DNA of 47,630 nucleotides from Bacillota bacterium (GTDB lineage: Bacteria; Bacillota; Limnochordia; Darwinibacteriales; Darwinibacteriaceae). The notes below the pieces were generated by a model. That model ran no database searches, was not told where the DNA came from, and saw only the letters and a list, made by a program, of their open reading frames with translations. The stretch lies in contig DURH01000035.1 in NCBI GenBank assembly GCA_012837385.1, positions 1 to 47,630 on the forward strand. The letters are read 5' to 3'. Shown in pieces: positions 1 to 7,712 of the stretch. The position numbers and the translations under genes were made by a program. Position 1 is the stretch's first letter. The number at the start of each line of letters is the position of its first letter.

Positions 1-2271
1 CCAAGTCATCAGCCAGGTTGGATCTGCTTCATGGGCTGCTCCCGTCTGTTTCCAGAGGAATTTCCTAGCGTATTTCAACACTATCCTGCCCAGGCGAGTG
101 GCGCCCAGATCCTCCAGGGTGGAGTTCTCGTGGAAGCGTTCCAGCGGCTCGGTTTGGGGAAAAGGCCTGCCGTACACCGCCTGAAAATCGTCACGGGAAA
201 TCCGCGTACCCGGTTTGTGCAGCCTGTAATAGGAGGAGGCGGACTGCCGATAATCGTGAACGGGCACTTGGGGGCTGGTGCTTTCCACATAGACAGCCTC
301 TGCCAAGCGGATATCTCTGGAAGAGGCACCGATCCTGATTTCGTAGGTGCCGCTTTCCACATGCCAATCCTGGAGCTGAACATTGTAGTAGGAAAAGGAG
401 CGCTGCCCCAGCTTAAACTCCACTTCCCGCTCCTCTCCAGGGGCGAGGTGCACCTTGGCAAACCCTTTCAACTCCTGCGGAGCCCTAAAGAGGGGAGACC
501 CCTGTTTGGCCACATAGAGCTGCACGATCTCCGCGCCACCTCTGGTACCTGTATTCTTGATGCGGCAGCGTACCGTCAAGGGATCTGTGTCCTTGATGGC
601 AGTGCTGGACAGTTCCAGATGATCATAGTCATACTTGGTGTAGCTGAGCCCATAGCCAAAGGGGAACAACACTTCCTTCTGGGCCGCGTCATAGTAGCGG
701 TAACCCACAAAGATGCTCTCCCGATACTCGGTCTGATCCCGCTGGTAGGCGAAGAATTCCGAGGCTGGGCAATCCTCGAGCTTCAGGGGGTAGCTTTCCG
801 CCAGCTTACCTCCGGGATTCGCCCTGCCCAGGAGCAGATCCACTGCTGCCCCTGCCCCGCCCTGCCCACCAAGATAGGTATGCAGCACCGCGGCAGCCTG
901 GTCCAGCCAGGGCATGGACACAGGTGCCCCAGCAGATAATACCACCACGACGTTGGGGTTCACTTCAGCCACCCGCTGGACTAAGGCAGTGTGATTGGCC
1001 GGCAATTCCAAGTGACTGCGGTCATAGCCCTCCGATTCATACTGGGGCGTGAGGCCAACGAAGACTACTGCCACATCGGCTTTCTGCGCCAGTCGACACG
1101 CTGCTTCCAGCAGCTGTTCATCCACTTGATCGGTTTCGATCTGGTAGCCTGGAGCATAACTGAACTCCACACCAACCTCTGTCAACTGCTCCACAACCGT
1201 ATCCAGCCTAGTGGGATTGATCAGCGAGCTGCCTGCACCCTGATAGCGCGGTTCTTGGGCAAACCTGCCCAGTACCGCAATTTGCTGCCCTTCCTGCAGG
1301 GGCAGGATTCCCCCTTGGTTCTTGAGCAGCACAGCAGATTCCGCAGCAATCCGCCGCGCCAGGGCGTGGTGCTCCTCGTAGCTGCACTCCCCTTTCCCTG
1401 GGGCAGCCTGCGCTTTGTTCACCAGCTCCAGAACGCGCCGCACCGCCTTGTTCAGCTCAGGCACTGTAAGGCGCCCCGTCTCCAAATCCGCCCTGATTTT
1501 AGCCGCACTGACGCCGTGTGAGGCAGGCATTTCCAGATCCAAACCAGCTTTGACACTTAAGCCCGGATCATTCACTGCACCCCAATCGGAGATCACTGCA
1601 CCCTGAAAGCCCCATTCTTTGCGCAAAATACTGTGCAGCAGCGTCTTGTTTTCGCAGGCATAGGTACCATTCACCTTGTTATAGGCGCCCATAATGGTCC
1701 AGGGCTGGGCCTCCTGCACAACGGTTTCAAACGCAGCCAAGTAGATCTCCCTGAGTGCCCTTTCATCCACCAGAGAATCGTTGAGCATTCTCCACTTCTC
1801 CTGGTTGTTGGCGGCGAAGTGCTTGACGCTGGTGCCCACACCCTGCGACTGCACGCCCTGAACCCACGCCGCAGCCAGCCTGCCCGTGAGGTAGGGGTCT
1901 TCCGAAAAGTACTCGAAGTTGCGCCCGCAGAGGGGTGAGCGCTTGATATTCACACCTGGCCCCAAGACCACCGCCACACCCTGATCCCGCGCCTCTTCCC
2001 CAATGGCCTGACCCATGGCATAAAGCAGCTCTGGATCCCAGGAATTCGCACTGGTGGCCGCGGGTGGAAAACAGGTGGCCGGTTCACTCTGGCCGATCCC
2101 TAGATGATCCCCCTCCATCTTCTGCTTGCGCAGGCCATGGGGACCGTCAGACATCATTATGGCTGGAATACTTAAGCGGGGAACATCCTTGGTATGCCAT
2201 TGATCAGAGCCCGACACCAAGGCGATTTTCTCTTCCAGAGTCAAACTGTCAACGAGCTTGTGGATCTCCAT
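1..2271 (-). CDS. GH3 family beta-glucosidase (3' end cut by window edge)
   Basis: The reading frame is open for 757 codons from an ATG at 2271 to the window edge with no stop, so the C-terminus is missing but probably short, since GH3 enzymes with this layout are about 750-800 residues. GTAGGAGGG lies 4-5 nt upstream of the start. The N-terminal half is the GH3 TIM barrel: SDGPHGLRK near residue 40, KHFAANNQE near 160, and the ISDWGAV motif whose Asp229 aligns with the family's catalytic nucleophile. An alpha/beta sandwich follows (VVVLSAGAPVSMPW). A fibronectin-III-like domain (around 600-680) comes after the FPFGYGLSYT motif. There is no signal peptide, so it should act in the cytoplasm on imported beta-glucosides or oligosaccharides. 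The frame was checked near residues 229 and 538 and shows no frameshift. Family assignment is firm; the sugar specificity is inferred. Confidence 0.93.
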   Translation of the reverse strand, partial: MEIHKLVDSLTLEEKIALVSGSDQWHTKDVPRLSIPAIMMSDGPHGLRKQKMEGDHLGIGQSEPATCFPPAATSANSWDPELLYAMGQAIGEEARDQGVAVVLGPGVNIKRSPLCGRNFEYFSEDPYLTGRLAAAWVQGVQSQGVGTSVKHFAANNQEKWRMLNDSLVDERALREIYLAAFETVVQEAQPWTIMGAYNKVNGTYACENKTLLHSILRKEWGFQGAVISDWGAVNDPGLSVKAGLDLEMPASHGVSAAKIRADLETGRLTVPELNKAVRRVLELVNKAQAAPGKGECSYEEHHALARRIAAESAVLLKNQGGILPLQEGQQIAVLGRFAQEPRYQGAGSSLINPTRLDTVVEQLTEVGVEFSYAPGYQIETDQVDEQLLEAACRLAQKADVAVVFVGLTPQYESEGYDRSHLELPANHTALVQRVAEVNPNVVVVLSAGAPVSMPWLDQAAAVLHTYLGGQGGAGAAVDLLLGRANPGGKLAESYPLKLEDCPASEFFAYQRDQTEYRESIFVGYRYYDAAQKEVLFPFGYGLSYTKYDYDHLELSSTAIKDTDPLTVRCRIKNTGTRGGAEIVQLYVAKQGSPLFRAPQELKGFAKVHLAPGEEREVEFKLGQRSFSYYNVQLQDWHVESGTYEIRIGASSRDIRLAEAVYVESTSPQVPVHDYRQSASSYYRLHKPGTRISRDDFQAVYGRPFPQTEPLERFHENSTLEDLGATRLGRIVLKYARKFLWKQTGAAHEADPTWLMTW

Positions 2272-2384
2272 ATTGCCCTCCTACTCACTGCCTGAACCCA
2301 ACCTGCTGCGACGTGCCCCCTGTTGCACATAAAGACACCGTACGCTTCATTTTTCGAGATGTTCTCTCCTATACCTTCCCACAG

Positions 2385-2424
2385 TTGGCAAAATAAGGAA
2401 AGCCCAGCACCAAAGTGCTGGGCT
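2385..2424 (-). terminator. Rho-independent terminator of the protease gene
   Basis: On the minus strand a 10-bp stem (AGCCCAGCAC / GTGCTGGGCT, loop TTTG) is followed by TTCCTTATTTT. It lies 20 nt past the stop codon of the S8 protease gene and insulates it from the GH3 gene on the same strand. Confidence 0.85.
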
Positions 2425-2444
2425 GCGGGGCGGAAGAGCTGTGC

Positions 2445-4670
2445 TTAGTGTCTCACCAGCTCGTAGCTTCCCGTTCGCGCTGCTGCCTCGTCCAAGTCTT
2501 CCTGGTAATCCACGGGATGGAACTCACTCACCGTAGGCCACCAACTCCAACCTTGGCCGTACTCGAACTCGAGAACAGGTGTTTCAGAATAGTAATCACC
2601 AACATCCAGGATATTGTTGCCGTTCACATCAATCCAAGCGATGAGCTGGTACTCGCCGGCCTCCAGGTACATCAAGGTCTGATCGCCGGAAAGATTTGTT
2701 CTTCCCTCACTCACTATGGTGATCTCGGTGCCATTGCGCAGACCCTGAATGAGCCTGATCTCTTCCACTGCATTCACTGCCCAGTAAGCATTGATCAACC
2801 CATGTCCATAGTGGTAGGTGTCGCGGTCGTAGATCTTCATGGCAGTCCGCTCCAGCACTTCTCTTACCTGGCTCTTGGGAATGCCGTTAGCCAGCATTAA
2901 GCCAATCACACCGGACACATGGGGTGTGGCCATGGAGGTGCCAGACGATCCGTAGTAAGAGCCAGCATCTCCAGTGCTCACCACAAAGTCCATAATCCCC
3001 AGGCCAAAAGCGTATCCGCCGCCGCCAGGAGCCATCACGAAGTCGCCGCTGCTGCCGTGGTTGGAATAGGGAGCAATGGGCGGTTCATAGGGGCCAGGCA
3101 GCAGATGCAAGCCGCTAGCTGTTGCCCCCACTGCAATTACCTCTGGATGGGCAGCAGGGTAAGAAATGACAGGCCGGGCGTCGTTACCGGTGGCCGCAAC
3201 TAGAATCACTCCACGGGCATAGGCTTCCTGGACCGAGTGCTCTTCAAACTGGGTATAGGGTCCGCCTAGGGACATATTAACGATATCGGCAGGCCGAGGG
3301 TTGGTGGGTTTGTCTTCCTGGTCATTGAGCAGACCCGCGGCGTAGAGGATGCCTTGGACCACTGTCCAGTTGGAACCCCTTCCAGAAGCATCGAACACTT
3401 TTACAGGAAGGAGCTCTACTTCCCACATCACGCCTGCGACCCCAATCTCGTTGTTAGTAGAAGCTCCAATGGTACCTGCCACATGGGTACCGTGGCCGTG
3501 GAAGTCCTCGATATCGTTATCGTCAGTAAAGTCCCAGGCATTCTCCAGATCGATTTTGCCCTCCAAATCGGGATGATCTGGGTCGATGCCTGTGTCGATC
3601 ACCGCTACACGGATATTGGAGTCTCCTGTAGTCACTGACCAAGCCTGAGGCAGCCGGATTTGGTCATAGTTCCACCACTGATACGACTCGTAGAAACGAT
3701 CATTGGGCAGCTTGATCGCCTGCACCGAGATAGCGTAGTTAGGATCAACGGAGAGTGCTCCACTGAGCCCAGCGAGAATCTGCATATGATCCTCATGGCC
3801 CAGGGCACTGATCCCTGCTTCTCGCGGAGTGACCAGATGGGCTCCTAAGATCTCGATGGTGTCTAGAACCCTGTAGCCAGCCTCCTCCAGAATGCGCACC
3901 TGCTCCTCCCTGGAAAGCGATTTATCCAGCCGGACAATGAACTCGTTTTCTGCATATTCCTCTTCAAGTTCAGAAGCGGGTTCCAGGCGCAAACCGCGGG
4001 ATGAGGCAGAAGCCGCTAGAGCTTCAGGCCCCAGTTCTGCCACCTGCTCGTAAGCCTGCGGGAAGAGATGCTCGATTTCCACAGCGACGTTCACGGTGGT
4101 GGTAGGCACAAACACCGCGGTGATTTCCTTGGGCTCATCCATGACGATAATGATGGGATTATCCTCTTCTTTGCCCTCTGGCACATCTCCCTCCCAGCGC
4201 ACAAAGCGCCAGTCAAAATCAGGGACAGCTGTGAGCTTTACTTGAGTATCCCGCTCATAATAGTCAGAGCTCAGTGGTGTTACCACCACTTCCTGCTCCA
4301 CTTGGCCCTCACCTTCGATGTTGATGGTTAGGCTTTCGCCCCTCACTGCGGTAATGACCACTCCCTCAGCAGCTTTGGTGAATTCCTGCACCTTAGGGCT
4401 GAAAAACCAGCCTTCCTTGGCGGCTTCCACCGTCACCCTGCCCGTGAGGCCATCTACGCTCCACTTGCCATCCGCGCCGGTGGGTCCAACCACCCGAGGA
4501 GTTATCTCAGACCCTTCTACACTCAGCTCCACACCAGCGAGGGGAATGCCCAGAGCATCTTGGACGACCCCTGAAATACTGTACTCCTTGCTGCCTCCGC
4601 CTCCGAGACAGCCTGCCAACAGCAGGATAGCTGCTAGCAGTAAAACACCCAGACCATGCAATTTCTTCAA
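2445..4670 (-). CDS. Multidomain S8 (subtilisin-like) serine protease lipoprotein
   Basis: A 741-residue secreted protease. A lipoprotein signal (LLLAGC, Cys21) should anchor it to the outer face of the membrane. Next come a carboxypeptidase-regulatory-like beta domain (about 30-108), an InlB/bacterial-repeat-like domain (about 110-188, with FDWRFVRWEGD), a fervidolysin-type propeptide (about 240-318) and the S8 catalytic domain. The triad is clear: Asp359 in VIDTG, His393 in HGHGTHVAG and Ser579 in GTSMATPH. A C-terminal tail (about 640-741) contains DVNGNNILDVGDYY, which resembles a calcium-binding EF/dockerin-like loop. The start is TTG at 4670, preceded by AAGGGGTGA. It is monocistronic, with terminators on both sides. 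Its likely role is extracellular protein degradation or processing of surface proteins. Domain identities are by eye; the protease assignment is firm. Confidence 0.93.
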   Translation of the reverse strand: MKKLHGLGVLLLAAILLLAGCLGGGGSKEYSISGVVQDALGIPLAGVELSVEGSEITPRVVGPTGADGKWSVDGLTGRVTVEAAKEGWFFSPKVQEFTKAAEGVVITAVRGESLTINIEGEGQVEQEVVVTPLSSDYYERDTQVKLTAVPDFDWRFVRWEGDVPEGKEEDNPIIIVMDEPKEITAVFVPTTTVNVAVEIEHLFPQAYEQVAELGPEALAASASSRGLRLEPASELEEEYAENEFIVRLDKSLSREEQVRILEEAGYRVLDTIEILGAHLVTPREAGISALGHEDHMQILAGLSGALSVDPNYAISVQAIKLPNDRFYESYQWWNYDQIRLPQAWSVTTGDSNIRVAVIDTGIDPDHPDLEGKIDLENAWDFTDDNDIEDFHGHGTHVAGTIGASTNNEIGVAGVMWEVELLPVKVFDASGRGSNWTVVQGILYAAGLLNDQEDKPTNPRPADIVNMSLGGPYTQFEEHSVQEAYARGVILVAATGNDARPVISYPAAHPEVIAVGATASGLHLLPGPYEPPIAPYSNHGSSGDFVMAPGGGGYAFGLGIMDFVVSTGDAGSYYGSSGTSMATPHVSGVIGLMLANGIPKSQVREVLERTAMKIYDRDTYHYGHGLINAYWAVNAVEEIRLIQGLRNGTEITIVSEGRTNLSGDQTLMYLEAGEYQLIAWIDVNGNNILDVGDYYSETPVLEFEYGQGWSWWPTVSEFHPVDYQEDLDEAAARTGSYELVRH

Positions 4671-4751
4671 AGTAAATCACCCCTTGTTCTATTGGTCTGT
4701 GCCGAAGTGTGATGATTATAGCCAAGGGGTGACGTCTCTCCTTCCTTAATC

Positions 4752-4784
4752 GCGAAAAAAACGCCTCGCCAAGCGAAGCGTTTT
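4752..4784 (-). terminator. Terminator of the riboflavin transporter gene
   Basis: Minus-strand hairpin with arms AAAACGCTTCGC and GCGAGGCGTTTT (one mismatch), followed by a run of T. It begins 14 nt after the stop codon of the ribU-like gene. Confidence 0.75.
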
Positions 4785-4797
4785 CTCACCGTGCAAC

Positions 4798-5415
4798 TCA
4801 GAACTTGTCCCAGAGGGGACGCAGCACTCGGTGTACTGTCAGGGATGCCACAGCAATGATCACGCCTTTGATCAAGTTAAAGGGTACTATGGCGAAGATG
4901 ACCATGGTGCGCAGATCCACCACGGCAGAGTTCACCAGGGCTGCGGTATCCACAAAGACTTCCACGGGAAAGCCCAAGACCACTGCGTAGGCAGGGATGA
5001 AGATGAAGTAGTTCAACACCCCAGCAAAGACGGCTGCCCCCACCGTGGCTGTAATTGAGCCCCACAGCACACCCTGCCGGTTGGGCCACCTTTGGTAGAC
5101 CAGGGCCAAAGGGAGGACATACCCTGCCCCCACCAGGAAGTTGGCCAGTTCGCCTACACCTCCTGTGTTGCTGCCCACGATGATTTTCAGTAGATTCTTC
5201 AGCAGCTCGATCATCACTCCTGCTGCGGGCCCCATGCTGAAAGCGCCGATTACAGCAGGAACATCGCTGAGATCAATCTGCAGGAAACTTGGGAAAAGCG
5301 GCAGCGGGAAGTCTAGCAGCATCAGCACCATGCCGATGCCGGCTAACATGCCGATTTTCACCATGGAACTGGTGGCAAACATAGCGCCCTTGGACTGACT
5401 GGGATTTCGGATCAT
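4798..5415 (-). CDS. ribU: Riboflavin ECF transporter S component (RibU type)
   Basis: A 205-residue, highly hydrophobic protein with about six membrane helices, the size and pattern of ECF-family substrate-binding S components. Conserved-looking segments are LQIDLSDVPAVIGAF near residue 50, and GPAAGVMIELLKNLL. It should bind riboflavin outside and work with a shared ECF energizing module (EcfA, EcfA', EcfT) encoded elsewhere. An upstream in-frame ATG at 5523 lies inside the FMN riboswitch and is rejected. The ATG at 5415 follows GAGAGGGATAGTA and gives a normal family length. The FMN riboswitch directly upstream strongly supports riboflavin as substrate. Confidence 0.92.
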   Translation of the reverse strand: MIRNPSQSKGAMFATSSMVKIGMLAGIGMVLMLLDFPLPLFPSFLQIDLSDVPAVIGAFSMGPAAGVMIELLKNLLKIIVGSNTGGVGELANFLVGAGYVLPLALVYQRWPNRQGVLWGSITATVGAAVFAGVLNYFIFIPAYAVVLGFPVEVFVDTAALVNSAVVDLRTMVIFAIVPFNLIKGVIIAVASLTVHRVLRPLWDKF

Positions 5416-5446
5416 TACTATCCCTCTCTTCGTGAATTTTTCCACG

Positions 5447-5476
5447 AAAAAAGCAACCCGAAATTCCTCAGGTTGC
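5447..5476 (-). terminator. Riboswitch-controlled terminator in the ribU leader
   Basis: Stem GCAACC ... GGTTGC followed by TTTTTT, lying between the FMN aptamer and the ribU start. This is the expected OFF structure of a transcription-attenuating riboswitch. A separate hairpin (GGTAACATCTTGTTACC, 5490-5506) sits between aptamer and terminator and may take part in switching. Confidence 0.85.
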
Positions 5477-5510
5477 AGATAAGCCCGTAGGTAACAAGAT
5501 GTTACCAGCG

Positions 5511-5627
5511 ATTCTTCTCTCATCCAGACTATACTGTCGGTTTTGGAATCTCACCAAATCAACGATCAAAGGCTGATCGCTCGCGGACTATACCGCCGGT
5601 AGGGACTTTCACCCTGCCCCGAAGAAT
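5511..5627 (-). promoter_or_regulatory. FMN riboswitch (RFN element)
   Basis: The minus strand carries the classical RFN blocks in order: CTTCGGGGCAGGGTGAAA, CCCTACCGGCGGTATAGTCC, a variable arm, GGTGAGATTCC, GACAGTATAGTCTGGATG and GAGAGAAGAAT. P1 is formed by ATTCTTC and GAAGAAT. High FMN should favour the downstream terminator and switch off riboflavin import. Identification is by motif recognition and is very secure. Confidence 0.97.
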
Positions 5628-5674
5628 TTCTTATGCAATTTTCACTTCTAGTATAGCGCACTAGGTTCACATCG

Positions 5675-6052
5675 TCAAGGTGCGAGAACCAAGCAGAAGG
5701 GGTGCCCAGCCGGATCGATCATCACAGTCCAATGATCAGCATACTGCACTGGAGCAACCTCTGCTCCCAAGGACACGGCGTACTCCACGGCAGCCTTAAG
5801 ATCTGGCACCAAAAAGTCCAGATGAATCTGCTGATCTGCCTCTTTTGGCCAGACTGGAGGCTTGTAGTTGGGTTCTTCCTGGAAAAGCAGAAAAGGAGTC
5901 TGCCCCTTGATGCCCACCGAGATCCATTCTGGATTATCGGTGTACTTCTTCCACCCTAACAGAGCCGCGTAGAAATCAGCCAGTGCTTTGGCGTCGGAGC
6001 AGTCTAAGACTATGGAATACAGGCTGATTTCAGGCCGATTACTCTCAGGCAT
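5675..6052 (-). CDS. VOC superfamily (glyoxalase-like) protein
   Basis: A 125-residue protein with the duplicated beta-alpha-beta-beta-beta pattern of vicinal-oxygen-chelate proteins. The first half has IVLDCSDAKALADFYAALLGW, the second HLDFLVPDLKAAVEYAVSLGA, ending in the typical IDPAGHPFCLVL. VOC enzymes act on small metabolites or bind antibiotics; the substrate here is unknown. The start ATG has GAAAGGAAG upstream. It is the last gene of the probable run nitroreductase-pepT-SDR-dam-VOC and begins 15 nt after the methylase. Confidence 0.85.
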   Translation of the reverse strand: MPESNRPEISLYSIVLDCSDAKALADFYAALLGWKKYTDNPEWISVGIKGQTPFLLFQEEPNYKPPVWPKEADQQIHLDFLVPDLKAAVEYAVSLGAEVAPVQYADHWTVMIDPAGHPFCLVLAP

Positions 6053-6067
6053 ACTTGTTCTTCCTTT

Positions 6068-6892
6068 CTAGTTAAGGTCGATATTCCTTCCAGCCAATAC
6101 CTCCCGCGCCGGAGTCCGATCGCCTGTACAGGAAATGCGGCGCGGCGCTTCCAGAATCACGAGCTCAAAACCTAGATCGCCGTACAACTCCACAACTCTT
6201 TCCGTGGCCTGGTTGGACGCCACCACCGGCCCCTGGTGCTCCGCCAGCCAGTGAGCCAAGCGCACTTGGTCCTCCCAGGCAAAACCATCTTGGGCATACT
6301 CAGTAAACTCCACATCATAAGGGGGATCCGCGTAGATAAAATCATCTGCCCTGGTCTGTAGATCAGCAAAGTCACCGGCTGTGAAGCTCCAATTCTCCAA
6401 AACGAGCCGGTAGTCCAGGAAGTCCTGGGCATAGTTGATGCGTTTGTACCTTCCAAAGGGTACGTTGAACTCACCTTTCTTGTTGAATCGGCAAAGGCCG
6501 TTGTAGCCGGTGCGGTTTAGGTAGTAGAAGAGCTCAGCGGCTTCTGAGCTTTCAGCTGTCTTCCGTTCTCTGATAAGCTGGTTAAAGCGAGTACGGTGCC
6601 TGTAGTAAAGCTCCTTGTCATTGGCCAATTCTATGCTGATCACCAGACCCCTCTGCAGCCAGCGGTAGAAATTGATCAGGTGAGCGTTGGCATCGTTGAG
6701 CAGCGCTGTTTTAGGGTTCAGCCCCAGAGCCACTGCCAGCCCACCACAAAACGGTTCCACCAGGCGTGAGCTTGCCGCCCGCTCCCAGATAGTGAGGAGC
6801 CGAGGTACAAGCCACCTTTTTCCACCCGCCCACTTCAAGGGGGGATTTAGCTTCCATTCTAAGTTCAATGCAGTGCTGTTCCTCCTTGTCAC
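6068..6892 (-). CDS. dam: Dam-type adenine-N6 DNA methyltransferase (solitary)
   Basis: A 274-residue D12-class (DpnM/Dam-like) methylase. The signature PPLKWAGGKRWL is near residue 18, the SAM-binding PFCGGLAVAL near 48, and the catalytic DPPY motif (FIYADPPYDVEF) near 190. The family methylates adenine, most often in GATC, but the target here is not proven. No restriction enzyme is nearby, so it looks solitary and may serve regulation, mismatch repair or protection. The GTG at 6892 is 8 nt past the SDR stop with only a weak, close SD. A TTG at 6868 preceded by AAGGAGG (12 nt spacing) is an alternative start that would give a more typical N-terminus. Confidence 0.93.
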   Translation of the reverse strand: MTRRNSTALNLEWKLNPPLKWAGGKRWLVPRLLTIWERAASSRLVEPFCGGLAVALGLNPKTALLNDANAHLINFYRWLQRGLVISIELANDKELYYRHRTRFNQLIRERKTAESSEAAELFYYLNRTGYNGLCRFNKKGEFNVPFGRYKRINYAQDFLDYRLVLENWSFTAGDFADLQTRADDFIYADPPYDVEFTEYAQDGFAWEDQVRLAHWLAEHQGPVVASNQATERVVELYGDLGFELVILEAPRRISCTGDRTPAREVLAGRNIDLN

Positions 6893-6893
6893 A

Positions 6894-6910
6894 GTCCACC
6901 TTACTTCCTA
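6894..6910 (-). repeat. 17-bp gene-junction repeat, copy 1
   Basis: TAGGAAGTAAGGTGGAC (minus strand) spans the SDR stop codon (TAA) and the upstream region of the Dam gene. An identical copy lies at 7696-7712, at the preceding gene junction. Confidence 0.8.
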
Positions 6911-7701
6911 TTAAAAAGGGTGCTGGTCAAATAGTCCCCCACCCGGGGAAAGAAGGCATAGAAGCGGCCAGCCACCTCCATGGCCCAGGGCAGGTTGATC
7001 TCCCGGCGCTTGGTAAGCATGCTGTCTGCCACCTTTTCCGCGACTTGAACGGGGTCGAGAACCCAGTGCCCTAGTTTCGACAAATAGGTACCTCCCCCGT
7101 CTGCCTTGGTGAAGAAATCTGTCCTGATGGGCCCAGGGTTCACAGTGGTCACGCTAACCCCGTGTTTTTTAAGTTCCAAGCGAAGTGCGTTGGAGTATCC
7201 CCGCACCGCGAACTTGGTGGCTGCATAGACAGCAGATTTCGGCGTGGCAATCTTGCCCGCTTGGGAGGCAATGTTGATGATATGCCCCCTTCCTGCTCTT
7301 TGCATATCCCTAGCCACTTCCTGGGTAACCTGGATCAACCCCAGCACATTAACCCTAAACATCTCTTCAGTAACCTGCTGGTCCGTATCTACGGCCTCAA
7401 CGAACAGGCCGAAGCCCGCGTTATTCACCAAGACATGAGGGGGCCCAAGTTCTGCCCTGATACGGCCCAGCACTTCTTTGATCTGCTCACTATCGGCCAC
7501 ATCCAAGGTATAGGCATAACTGGGCCCGCGGGAAAGCTCCTGGCAGCGCCGCTGCACTTCCTGCAGCTTGTGGTCCCTTCTGCCGGTCACAACCACCACG
7601 GCACCCCTCTTGGCTGCGGCGTAGGCTATCTGCTCGCCCAATCCTCCTGATGCTCCTGTGATCAGTACGGTCTTGCCCTGCAGTCTTAGTCCCTTGTCCA
7701 C
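6901..7701 (-). CDS. Short-chain dehydrogenase/reductase (classical SDR)
   Basis: A 266-residue classical SDR from the chosen start. The cofactor motif TGASGGLG, the NNAG motif, a catalytic Ser in NIASQAG and the YAATK (YxxxK) pair are all visible, followed by PGPIRTDF. TGRRDHK after beta-2 suggests NADP(H) preference. The substrate is unknown; the C-terminal part (LPWAMEVAGRFYAFFP) resembles DltE/YqjQ-like enzymes. The GTG at 7701 lies one base past the pepT stop and follows AGTAGGAAGTAAG; upstream in-frame TTG (7743) and ATG (7731) would overlap pepT. Translational coupling with pepT and the downstream methylase is likely. Confidence 0.9.
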   Translation of the reverse strand: MDKGLRLQGKTVLITGASGGLGEQIAYAAAKRGAVVVVTGRRDHKLQEVQRRCQELSRGPSYAYTLDVADSEQIKEVLGRIRAELGPPHVLVNNAGFGLFVEAVDTDQQVTEEMFRVNVLGLIQVTQEVARDMQRAGRGHIINIASQAGKIATPKSAVYAATKFAVRGYSNALRLELKKHGVSVTTVNPGPIRTDFFTKADGGGTYLSKLGHWVLDPVQVAEKVADSMLTKRREINLPWAMEVAGRFYAFFPRVGDYLTSTLFNRK

Positions 7702-7712
7702 CTTACTTCCTA
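7696..7712 (-). repeat. 17-bp gene-junction repeat, copy 2
   Basis: Identical to 6894-6910. Here it contains the pepT stop codon (TAA), and the trailing GTG GAC appears to be the start of the SDR gene. Confidence 0.8.

Noticed and set aside
31-939. 302-codon plus-strand frame antisense to the GH3 gene
   Set aside because: The minus strand has an uninterrupted GH3 protein with all family motifs; this frame has no SD and no recognisable product.
1415-1606. Small plus-strand frames throughout the window (60-100 codons)
   Set aside because: Most overlap strong genes on the other strand, lack SDs, and have no domain; only 17286-17543 and 26043-26267 met the gene criteria.
2272-2384. Promoter of the GH3 gene
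   Set aside because: TTGCCA is present but no -10 at proper spacing could be supported.
5416-5523. Longer N-terminus for the ribU-like gene
   Set aside because: This start would lie within the FMN aptamer and be translated through the terminator; the ATG at 5415 has its own SD.
6711-6899. 62-codon minus-strand frame starting at GTG in the second 17-bp junction repeat
   Set aside because: It runs in another frame of the Dam gene and has no family match; the repeat is noted separately.
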